From Candidatus Scalindua sp. (GTDB taxonomy: Bacteria > Planctomycetota > Brocadiia > Brocadiales > Scalinduaceae): 36,153 bases of DNA. Numbering within the stretch: the first letter of the stretch is position 1; each line of letters opens with the position of its first letter. The stretch is from assembly GCA_021777035.1 (NCBI GenBank), contig JAIQZR010000129.1, forward strand, positions 1 to 36,153, in the 5' to 3' direction. The position numbers and the translations under genes are program-made. Positions 1 to 7,055 of this stretch are shown here, one piece after another. The notes beneath the pieces are model-generated. The model made no database searches. It saw only the letters and a list, made by a program, of their open reading frames with translations, and had not been told where the DNA came from.

Positions 1-90
1 TAAAACTTTTATCAAAGTTAGTGAAGGTACGGCAATACCAACCAAAATCAGCAATGTTCCAACAGCGTAGTTAAATTTTGAATTCGTCAT
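1..90 (-). CDS. 5' end of an unidentified membrane or exported protein, cut by the window edge
   Basis: An ATG at 88-90 on the minus strand opens a frame of 30 codons that stays open to the window edge. The visible peptide starts MTNSKFNYAVGTLLILVGIA. It has a short polar N-terminus and then about 18 hydrophobic residues, so it is either a signal anchor or the first transmembrane helix. No clear Shine-Dalgarno sequence is seen upstream. The nested repeat at 115-298 lies directly upstream and may have displaced or contributed its promoter. Function cannot be told from 30 residues. Confidence 0.45.
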   Translation of the reverse strand, partial: MTNSKFNYAVGTLLILVGIAVPSLTLIKVL

Positions 91-114
91 TTAAGTATTT
101 TCAGTTTTTTACAG

Positions 115-298
115 CAGTGTCCGGTTAGGTTTTTGCGTGTAGCACGTAGGGCAATCCTTCCCGCCCGTACCGAACTGGCACGTTCGGGCGGGTAGGTTTG
201 CTTTCGTACATTAAGCGCAAGGCTAAAGCCTCGCCCTACGTATCTTCCGACAGATCGGGCATAAAAAACTGTACTCGCAAAAACCTAGCCGGACACTG
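115..298. mobile_element. 184-bp nested miniature inverted-repeat element (outer copy)
   Basis: The ends form a 23-bp inverted repeat with one mismatch. The left arm is 115-137, beginning CAGTGTCCGGTTAGG; the right arm is 276-298, whose reverse complement begins CAGTGTCCGGCTAGG. No coding capacity lies between the arms, as expected of a MITE moved in trans by a transposase encoded elsewhere. A second terminal-inverted-repeat element sits inside it (144-241), so this looks like one element inserted in another. No transposase with matching ends is visible in the window. I see no certain target-site duplication. Confidence 0.6.
144..241. repeat. 98-bp inner repeat with ACGTAGGGC ends and the CCCGCCCGTACCGAAC core palindrome
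   Basis: The ends are ACGTAGGGCAA (144-154) and its near-complement, finishing CGCCCTACGT at 241 (10 of 11 match). Inside lies a palindrome, CCCGCCCGTACCGAAC, then TGGC, then ACGTTCGGGCGGG. Almost the same palindrome sits in the two 110-bp elements at 16951-17060 and 28129-28238, though the outer ends differ. This suggests one palindromic module shared by related miniature elements. Confidence 0.55.
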
Positions 299-327
299 TT
301 GATTAGAGAGTACTATAACACTTTTAC

Positions 328-353
328 TTATTCACTATTCAAGATGGTGACAC
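328..353. repeat. 26-bp dispersed repeat, copy 1
   Basis: The sequence TTATTCACTATTCAAGATG followed by GTGACAC recurs at 5791-5815, identical except for one missing G. Both copies are intergenic and on the same strand. They may be ends of a degraded mobile or REP element; nothing else in the flanks is obviously shared. Confidence 0.5.
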
Positions 354-435
354 TACGCGTTTAATTACAAATTAACTGAACATCCGGTTTCACATTAAAT
401 ATAATAAAGAGAAAAACGGCAACAGGCTTAGCTTA

Positions 436-1578
436 TCACTTACTTCCCGCGTACATATCATATTTCAGCAAACGACAGTCGATAGCTCCATTAAACAATT
501 CTTTGCGAAAAGAGGTTTTAAGGCCGATATGTTTGGCTTCCCGCAAATTGCCAGTAAAAACATATGCAGTATAATTCTCGTATTTGTTTTTTAGTACATC
601 ACCTATTCTTTTATATTTTTCTCGTAACTGATCTACTTCCTGACGTTCCCCATAAGGAGGATTCATAACCATTACTCCGGGGGCTGGGGGAGGTGCTAGT
701 TCCTCAAAAGCCCTGTGATGAATTTGTATATAGTCTTCCATCGCGGCATTTTGAACGTTTCTACAAGCGATCTGGAAACTTTTTTTATTAACGTCTGATC
801 CTTCAATAGGAAAAGCAAGTATCTCTTTTTCGTTTTTTATGGCTTCATCCTGAATGCCGTGATAGAGCCCCGCGTCATAGTCTAGCCAACGCATAAAGCC
901 GAATTTGCTCCGGTAATAACCGGGTATACGGCCCAACGCCATCATAGCCGCTTCAATCACAAACGTACCGGAACCGCACATAGGATCTATAAAACTTGAG
1001 TTGCAGTCCCAGCCGGTCAAATAAAGAATTCCCGCCGCAAGTACTTCATTTAACGGTACGGTATTCGTTTGAATACGATACCCCCTCTTGTGCAAGGAAT
1101 CGCCGGAAGAATCCAGAGAAAGAACAACTTGGTTCTGTTGAATATGCAGATTCAGACGCAAGTCAGGGTCTTTTAAATCCACGCCTGGACGGCAGCCTTT
1201 TTTTTCTCGCATTTGGTCGATAATAGCATCTTTGGTTAATTGCGATACGTATAAAGAATGGGTAAAGATTGAATTGCGCACAAAAGAATCTATAGCTATG
1301 GTGGATTGTGGTGTGACATATTGATCCCAATGGATCTTTCGGATTTCGCTGTAGAGATCTTTTTCCTTATAAATGGTAAAGCTTGTAATGGGCTTGAGAA
1401 TACGAATAGCCGTACGACACCACAGGTTGGCCTTATACATTATGTATTGATCGCCGGAGAATTCCACAAATCGACGCTGCACACGAAGATTTTTCGCCCC
1501 TAATGATTTCAGTTCCTCTGCCAATATTTCTTCGAGGCCAAAGAGGGTTGTTGCTGATAAGGAAAATGTTTGACTCAT
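436..1578 (-). CDS. THUMP-domain class I RNA methyltransferase, RlmL/YpsC-like (COG0116)
   Basis: Predicted cytoplasmic SAM-dependent RNA guanine-N2 methyltransferase acting on 23S rRNA or a related RNA. Residues about 45-155 form a THUMP-type RNA-binding region. The Rossmann catalytic domain shows the SAM motif FIDPMCGSGTF (196-206) and the catalytic NPPY motif in MNPPYGER (305-312), typical of N-methylation of exocyclic amines. The 380-residue length fits the stand-alone RlmL/YpsC form, not the fused RlmKL enzyme of enterobacteria. The ATG at 1576-1578 is the natural start, although the Shine-Dalgarno is weak. The gene stands alone, with about 930 bp of non-coding DNA upstream. Family assignment is firm; the exact target base is not. 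Confidence 0.85.
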   Translation of the reverse strand: MSQTFSLSATTLFGLEEILAEELKSLGAKNLRVQRRFVEFSGDQYIMYKANLWCRTAIRILKPITSFTIYKEKDLYSEIRKIHWDQYVTPQSTIAIDSFVRNSIFTHSLYVSQLTKDAIIDQMREKKGCRPGVDLKDPDLRLNLHIQQNQVVLSLDSSGDSLHKRGYRIQTNTVPLNEVLAAGILYLTGWDCNSSFIDPMCGSGTFVIEAAMMALGRIPGYYRSKFGFMRWLDYDAGLYHGIQDEAIKNEKEILAFPIEGSDVNKKSFQIACRNVQNAAMEDYIQIHHRAFEELAPPPAPGVMVMNPPYGERQEVDQLREKYKRIGDVLKNKYENYTAYVFTGNLREAKHIGLKTSFRKELFNGAIDCRLLKYDMYAGSK

Positions 1579-2511
1579 CGTATTCTATAAAGAGATAATA
1601 ATCTTGCCTCGCAAATTTTTTTAAGAATGTATTTGATCCTGTAAATTTTATATGCTAAGAAGGCATTAATTTACGGTCAATAATAGTCACTAATCATTGA
1701 TAAAACAAACGAATAAATAATGACAAGTGACGAATGTCCCTTTTTTTGTTGCAGCTTTTTTGTCTCATCCTATTCTAAGGGAGTTGATTGTATTCTCAAA
1801 AGAATTTTTGTAAAGGAGTATGCTGATGACTTAACTTAAGACGCTCTTACAAATGTTTTATATGTATATCTTTAAAGTGCTATTTGTCATTCCCCATATT
1901 TTTCTTAAAATGAGATGATAGAAAATTGCTTTACTGAGGTTTTGTAAGAGAGTAAAATGGTTGAGGTCATTCAAATTTCATTTTGGTAATTATACCCTGA
2001 ATTTGTCTACTTTAGCAATAAAGTGGAGGAAAAATATTAGATAATTCGACAGTTAAGTCAACAGCAGACTTGATAATCCCCTTCATGGCTTGCCCTTTAT
2101 TAACCTTGGACAAAAGAATGAAAGAGGTTGCCGGAAAACTAAAGAGGTGGTTGTTTATGCGGAACGCTAATAAATCATATAATGCAAAAAATACTAGATA
2201 AGCTTAATTTAATAATCTCAGATTCCTGAGAAATGTTACAAAATAGCCAGAAATTATTGTGAAACTTACAATCCAAGTTATGGAACAGGACTAACGCCTG
2301 ATTCTATAAAACAGGTTGAGGATGTTTATGCCTTCTGGAAGCGTGAAAGCGAAATGGATTTAACAACACCGTCAACTTGACCCACAACACTTGCCAGTCT
2401 CTTTCTCATTATTTAGTCCTCTCTCAATGGTAGAACGACTCGTTGAGTGTGTGTCAACCAGTGAAGATTGTTTTGAGAGAAGGTCATATATGATGTTAGA
2501 TTTGCGTTGAG
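1579..2511. other. 930-bp intergenic region with degraded coding traces
   Basis: No intact gene is seen. A 10-bp inverted repeat (CTCTTACAAA at 1844-1853, complement at 1941-1950) lies in an AT-rich stretch. An open frame without a start (2216-2380) reads like the tail of a protein and is listed separately. The rest is AT-rich and breaks up in all frames. Confidence 0.5.
2216..2380 (+). pseudogene. possible C-terminal gene remnant, unidentified
   Basis: A 54-codon frame without a start codon runs from just after a TAA to a TGA at 2378-2380. It encodes a hydrophilic peptide (for example NPSYGTGLTPDSIKQVEDVY) with ordinary protein composition. The preceding frames are broken by stops. It could be the tail of a decayed gene, or chance. 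I do not recognise a family. Confidence 0.25.
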
Positions 2512-3489
2512 ATGGTACAATACGATATGGATGATTTTCTTTACTCTAATTACTTAGTTGACTATTCTAAAAAGAGAAATCTTGAAGATCTGTTTTGCGC
2601 GTACCAATCTCCCGCACAGAGAAACACATATATTAATGATCCTGGTCTGGCAGCGTTATATATGATAACGAGGGGCAGGTCTATTATGGGCGTAATAGAA
2701 AAAATCATTAGTCAGTATCTAGACGTTTTTGATGATGTTGGGTCTGTAGTTGATTTTGGTGGAGGGCCGGGAACATTCCTTTTTGCTCTTAGTAAATTCA
2801 AAATGGTGAATAGCTATATTAACGTAGAGCGGAGTGACGCGTTTATTGGCATTATGAACGTTCTTGTCGAGGAGTTTCTCTCTTCGTCTACTCCTCATAC
2901 TCATGTGGATTCGATTAGTTGTAACTATTTAAAGCTGGAACCTCAAGATATCCCGACAAATGATCTTTGTGTGTTTTCTTATACTTTTTGTGAATGTGAC
3001 AATTCTCTGGTTGGTTTAGCGAGTTTAGTTGAGAACTCTAATATGGTTTTGATAATAGAGCCAGGTACCCCGTCAGGGTTTAATAATATTATTCAAGCGA
3101 GGGACAAGTTAATAGAAAAAGGGTTTAGCATTATTGCACCGTGTACAGCATCAAACGGATTTTGTCCTTTGAGAAACTCTGGGTCTGATTGGTGTCATTT
3201 CGTTGAGAGGATAGATAGATCCCGTGTTCAGAGGCATTTAAAAAATGGAGTGTTAGGTTATGAATATGAAAAATATTCGTATCTGCTCATGTCCAAATAC
3301 CCAGTCCACACGGTTGGTAAGCGAATAATATCAAGGCCAAATTATACGAAGCATAGTGTATCGTTCGATATCTGTTCAGAGAAAAGCAGTCATATAATTG
3401 TCACAAAGAGAGAGAATAAAGATAAATTCAAAATCGTGAAGAAAAGTATTAGAGGTGATTTGTACAGGGAAGATCAGAGTAAAACCTAA
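2512..3489 (+). CDS. Rsm22/METTL17-family methyltransferase-like protein with four-cysteine cluster
   Basis: Member of the Rsm22 family (PF09243), which includes the mitochondrial ribosome-assembly factors Rsm22 and METTL17. A SAM-type motif, VVDFGGGPGTFLFAL, lies at 79-93. A family block, IIEPGTPSGF, is at 181-190. A cysteine pattern follows: C211-x6-C218-x9-C228 in the PLRNSGSDWCHF context, with the fourth, C288, 60 residues later. In METTL17 the equivalent cysteines bind a [4Fe-4S] cluster. The block RSRVQRHLKNGVLGYEYEKY (237-256) is also family-typical. The 325-residue length is usual for bacterial members. The likely role is binding the small ribosomal subunit or its rRNA during assembly; methyltransferase activity is unproven in this family. 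The start is ATG 2512; the upstream site is weak. Confidence 0.8.
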   Translation: MVQYDMDDFLYSNYLVDYSKKRNLEDLFCAYQSPAQRNTYINDPGLAALYMITRGRSIMGVIEKIISQYLDVFDDVGSVVDFGGGPGTFLFALSKFKMVNSYINVERSDAFIGIMNVLVEEFLSSSTPHTHVDSISCNYLKLEPQDIPTNDLCVFSYTFCECDNSLVGLASLVENSNMVLIIEPGTPSGFNNIIQARDKLIEKGFSIIAPCTASNGFCPLRNSGSDWCHFVERIDRSRVQRHLKNGVLGYEYEKYSYLLMSKYPVHTVGKRIISRPNYTKHSVSFDICSEKSSHIIVTKRENKDKFKIVKKSIRGDLYREDQSKT

Positions 3490-3581
3490 CCGATTAACAT
3501 GGTAAAACATAACCAGACGTTTAACCAAAGCCTATAAAACCGCATTGGTTAACTAAACATTATATTTATTAGGATACTATT

Positions 3582-4325
3582 ATGAAACCTAGTGTAAGAT
3601 TGGCCGCCGTCAAAACACCGGACGGCGGCGAGATGGAACTTTATAAGCATGATCGTGATTTTTTGATTAAGATTAACGGTCAGGAATTGATGAGCAGTCG
3701 TCAGCATGAGTCAGAGCTGGAACTCGCACGATTGGGTTGTGCGCATCTGGCTGATAGCAAGGCGCCAAGCGTACTCATCGGCGGTCTAGGCTTGGGATAT
3801 ACGTTGCGTCAGGCCCTCGACATGCTTCGCCCAGATGCCAAGGTGGTGGTAGGCGAATTGTTGAGTGCGGTAGTCGAATGGAACCGTGAATTTCTTGGAG
3901 AACTTAACAGCCAGCCATTAGAGGATAAACGAGTGGATCTCAAGACTGGAGATGTCGTGGGGCTTATCTTGCGTTCCAGCAACAAATTTGATGCGATCCT
4001 GCTGGATATCGATAATGGTCCCAGTGCAATGACCAATTCAGGAAACCATCGTCTGTACTCTTATGAAGGGATTATGGCCTGTCGTTACGCGCTACGCAAA
4101 AATGGATGTTTGGCAGTCTGGTCGGCTGGGCCGAGTAAGAAATTCGAGCGGCTCTTGGTGGGAGGATGTGGTTTTCATATGAGGCGTTACCGGGTTCCTA
4201 CCTACAAGGGAAGCAAATCTCAGTCACATTTTGTATGGGTTGCTTCGGAGAAGGAGAGTATCCTGCCTCTCGGTGGAGGAGAGTCGCGCCAGTCACTCAG
4301 AAATGGGTCGAAGGAGAGTCGTTAG
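3582..4325 (+). CDS. spermidine synthase-like (SpeE-type Rossmann) protein
   Basis: 247 residues with the spermine/spermidine synthase fold. The nucleotide motif IGGLGLGYT is at 66-74, the acidic residue after strand 2 is E92 (VVVGEL), and DAILLDIDNGP (137-147) corresponds to the segment holding the catalytic and binding acidic residues. The canonical N-terminal YQ/GG(G/E)D features of true spermidine synthases are not obvious, and the N-terminal beta domain is short. It may therefore be a related alkyl- or methyltransferase rather than a polyamine enzyme. Base composition is visibly richer in G+C than the genes on either side, suggesting acquisition by transfer. An AGGA site precedes ATG 3582. 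The IS630 element begins 17 bp after its stop codon, so its C-terminus may once have been different. Confidence 0.7.
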   Translation: MKPSVRLAAVKTPDGGEMELYKHDRDFLIKINGQELMSSRQHESELELARLGCAHLADSKAPSVLIGGLGLGYTLRQALDMLRPDAKVVVGELLSAVVEWNREFLGELNSQPLEDKRVDLKTGDVVGLILRSSNKFDAILLDIDNGPSAMTNSGNHRLYSYEGIMACRYALRKNGCLAVWSAGPSKKFERLLVGGCGFHMRRYRVPTYKGSKSQSHFVWVASEKESILPLGGGESRQSLRNGSKESR

Positions 4326-4341
4326 ACATTCCCGAGAGTGA

Positions 4342-5474
4342 TATAGTCAAAAGCATAAGATTTTCGATAAAAACATAATTTTTTTCTGGACCTTGTATCA
4401 AAAATGTGCGATAAGAATATCTATGGCACGATTCCTTACTTTAAAACGAAAAAGAGCATTAGAAAAAGCACACAAGAAAGAGCGTACTAGGCGATATGCA
4501 GATCGAATAAAAGCTATCCTCCTTCTCGATTTTGGTTTAAGCTATGACAAGATAGCACAATGTTTACTCTTGGACGATCAAACAATTAGGAATTACGAAA
4601 CTAGATACAAAAGCAATGGGATAGATGATCTCCTCTCTGATAATTACAATGGGGGTGTACCAAAACTGACATCCGAACAAGAAGATCAACTTAAAATTCA
4701 TCTTCGAGAAAACACTTATATTGCTGCAAAAGAAATTGTAGAATATGCAAAACAAACCTTTGGTACAGTCTATACAGCGGAAGGTCTGGTACATACCCTG
4801 AAAAGAATAGGATTTACTTACAAAAAAACTACCATAATACCAGGCAAATCAGACCCTGAAAAACAGAAGGAATTCATCATTGAATACAAGCAACTCAAGG
4901 AAGAAAAGGATCCTGACGATAAAATACTCTTTATGGACGGTGTTCATCCTCAACATAATTCCAAGCCATCCTACGGCTGGATAGAGAAAGGCAAAAAGAA
5001 AGAAATACGATCAAATACCGGTAGAAAAAGAATAAACCTAAACGGAGTAATTGATATTGCAAACCATGATGTAACCATAAGGGAAGATGAGAGCATCAAC
5101 GCTCAATCCACAATAAAACTTTTTCAAGAAATTGAAGCAAAATATGAACAGGATCCTAATATTTGCATAATTGCTGATAACGCTCGGTATTACAAATGTA
5201 AATTAGTCACAGAATACCTGGAGGATTCAAGAATAACAATCAAACATCTTCCTCCGTACTCACCAAATTTAAATCTAATTGAAAGACTATGGAAATTCTT
5301 TTACAAAAAGAAATTATATAATAAGTATTACGATACATATGATAAATTTAAGACCACATGTTTAAGCTTTTTTGAAAATATTAAAAATTATAAAGATGAA
5401 TTATGTACACTTTTAACTGAAAATTTTCAAATTATTGGTAGATAATTTTCGAATACCTCATGTGTTTGACTATA
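4342..5474 (+). mobile_element. intact IS630-family insertion sequence
   Basis: Imperfect terminal inverted repeats of about 25-28 bp flank a single transposase gene. The left end reads TATAGTCAAAAGCATAAG (from 4342). The right end, read as reverse complement from 5474, is TATAGTCAAACACATGAG. The first ten bases match exactly, and TTCG also aligns further in. IS630 elements duplicate a TA dinucleotide, and TATA at both edges fits TA target plus TA end. Length is about 1.13 kb. The open, full-length transposase and intact ends suggest a recently active copy. Confidence 0.85.
4423..5445 (+). CDS. IS630-family DDE transposase
   Basis: 340 residues from ATG 4423; an upstream in-frame TTG at 4393 is less likely. 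The N-terminal half is a helix-turn-helix region (GLSYDKIAQCLLLDDQTIRN) followed by a second winged-helix-like part. The catalytic triad is visible: D172 in LFMDGVHPQH, D252 in IIADNARYY and E287 in NLNLIERLW. The D-to-E gap is 34 residues, as usual for IS630. The LPPYSPNLNLIERLW block is diagnostic of the family. No frameshift is present, so this is a single-ORF member. It is lysine-rich and AT-rich compared with the gene upstream. Confidence 0.93.
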   Translation: MARFLTLKRKRALEKAHKKERTRRYADRIKAILLLDFGLSYDKIAQCLLLDDQTIRNYETRYKSNGIDDLLSDNYNGGVPKLTSEQEDQLKIHLRENTYIAAKEIVEYAKQTFGTVYTAEGLVHTLKRIGFTYKKTTIIPGKSDPEKQKEFIIEYKQLKEEKDPDDKILFMDGVHPQHNSKPSYGWIEKGKKKEIRSNTGRKRINLNGVIDIANHDVTIREDESINAQSTIKLFQEIEAKYEQDPNICIIADNARYYKCKLVTEYLEDSRITIKHLPPYSPNLNLIERLWKFFYKKKLYNKYYDTYDKFKTTCLSFFENIKNYKDELCTLLTENFQIIGR

Positions 5475-5790
5475 CTAGTTGCAGGTGTTTGTGGTCAGCC
5501 CGTACCAGGTTGGCTGAAAAAAGTTCTCGGCGTTTTTTGTCCTGGGATTGTCATTCCGGGACAATATCATATCACTTTATTGTATCAGCACGCTAGTTTA
5601 AAACTATGCACTTTCAGCGCAAGACTTTTCAGCTATTTTTTAAAAATATGTTGACGATAAGTTCACTAAAAACGGAAACCACATCGTTTATAATTTTACA
5701 GTAGATTTTCTACCGGAATAATAGGACTTTTAGTCCGTGCCTTTGAACCTCTGGACTTTCAGTCCAGAGTGGTTTAGTTATATCGACACA

Positions 5791-5815
5791 TTATTCACTA
5801 TTCAAGATGTGACAC
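5791..5815. repeat. 26-bp dispersed repeat, copy 2
   Basis: Same as 328-353 except for one missing G before TGACAC. Confidence 0.5.
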
Positions 5816-5882
5816 CCTCTCTTAGCTCTATAAACTATGTTTTTTTGTTAACCCGCACTCCGCAACTCGTACCTTGCAACCT

Positions 5883-5903
5883 GTAACCCGTAACCCGTAA
5901 CCC
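5883..5903. repeat. three tandem GTAACCC heptamers
   Basis: Three exact copies of GTAACCC, preceded by diverged versions in the 5850-5880 stretch. A similar low-complexity pair (GTTACGA twice) is at about 9949-9962. Function unknown; possibly replication slippage. Confidence 0.6.
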
Positions 5904-6237
5904 GTTTTCCCTTGACTTTAATGATGTGTGGTTTTACTATCCGTTTTTGTTCAATTACTAGATCACAAAAACTATTCTGCATAGAGTGATGTGGAAAAGT
6001 TATCTTAAACAAATGTTTATGCTTACACGGATGTTGAGCACTACTGGCGAAATCCGCCGAAGTTTAATCCGTTTCACCAACATGTAAGTCTATGGCTCTG
6101 TGTGTTGGATGATAAATGACATGAACTTTCTTGCCAGAAATAACCGTTTTTAACAAAGCATATATAAAACGGGCGCAGTCCCCAGTTTCTCTATACAAAC
6201 GGTTATTGTTGCTGTTTATGCTGCAAAATATCATATT

Positions 6238-6993
6238 ATGAAAAATGATCTCGACAAAGACTTTGTAATGTCCATTTTAAAAAATGGTGGATTTCAGGTT
6301 GATACAATATCCGAGTTGCCAGAATATAAAACACCAGACCTTAAAGTCACGTTGCCTAAAGGAGTTGTGCTGCTTGAAGTAAAATCGAAAGAGAATGATC
6401 TGCAACTTCGCGATTTACTTGAATCTCCAAAAGGTGCACTTCTCCACTACAATGTTTCTATAATTGAAACCGTCTTGCGGGATGGGTATCGACAGATTCG
6501 TGACTTTCCAGGACGAAGTGATGCGGACTTCAGCTTAATTTGGTTTATCACCCGCAAAATTGGTGGAGCCACTATATTAGTAAATCCTGCTGCTAAGCTG
6601 CTACTATATGGTATCGAATCGCTGGAAGGGCGGATGATAGATGGGGATGTCTTTGATCCGGTAGATTGCTATTTCTTTAATGAGTCTTTCTTTTTCAAAC
6701 GGAAAGAACTTGATGGTGTTGTGTTGTACAATACTCAATCGGTTGAGCTCTGCCTTAATCCTTTTTCTCCCCGACACAATGCTTTTAGTGACACTAAGAT
6801 TGCAGCGTTCTTTCATGAACACTATGTTATCGTTAGTACTAAGGAACTGGTAGCTGCAGGCAATTGCTTCATTGCCGATTGTAATAATTCACGTCAGGAT
6901 AAAAATGGAACTGTAAGACATATTAAGAGAAAGTACGGCCTAGATCAGGTTAACATTAATAGGTATTATTATGTAAACGTTCCAGTTGACTGA
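6238..6993 (+). CDS. PD-(D/E)xK nuclease-like protein, partner of the KAP NTPase
   Basis: 251 residues, with no full-length family that I recognise. The N-terminus fits the restriction-endonuclease-like core. A helix (residues 5-16) is followed by TPDLKVTLP with P33-D34, then a hydrophobic strand VVLLEVKSK carrying E47-V48-K49. The D-x12-E-x-K spacing and the hairpin arrangement are those of PD-(D/E)xK enzymes. The remaining 200 residues are mixed alpha/beta with three cysteines and no membrane segment. It is the first gene of a pair with the NTPase 62 bp downstream on the same strand. By analogy with other nuclease plus NTPase pairs, it may be the effector of an anti-phage system. The nuclease reading rests on one motif. 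Confidence 0.55.
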   Translation: MKNDLDKDFVMSILKNGGFQVDTISELPEYKTPDLKVTLPKGVVLLEVKSKENDLQLRDLLESPKGALLHYNVSIIETVLRDGYRQIRDFPGRSDADFSLIWFITRKIGGATILVNPAAKLLLYGIESLEGRMIDGDVFDPVDCYFFNESFFFKRKELDGVVLYNTQSVELCLNPFSPRHNAFSDTKIAAFFHEHYVIVSTKELVAAGNCFIADCNNSRQDKNGTVRHIKRKYGLDQVNINRYYYVNVPVD

Positions 6994-7055
6994 AGAAAGT
7001 AGGGATAGCTGTCCATATTAACTATTAACGAAGACCATTTTTCTATTGAAAGCTA

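Larger units (their letters stand above)
5475..6237. other. 760-bp intergenic region rich in short repeats and hairpins
   Basis: It holds an imperfect hairpin at about 5538-5565, a small hairpin GGACT-ttt-AGTCC (5724-5736) and a perfect one, CTCTGGACT-ttc-AGTCCAGAG (5749-5769). It also holds copy 2 of the 26-bp repeat (5791-5815) and three tandem copies of GTAACCC (5883-5903). A short start-less open frame (6009-6119) reads through YTDVEHYWRNPPKFNPF and may be a gene scrap. No intact gene is seen. It separates the IS from the defence-like pair. Confidence 0.5.

Noticed and set aside
4166..4378. 70-codon frame across the 3' end of the spermidine-synthase-like gene
   Set aside because: Shadow of the real gene in another frame, running into the IS.
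5460..5654. 64-codon frame right after the IS630 end
   Set aside because: It begins inside the IS terminal repeat, has no ribosome-binding site and no recognisable content.
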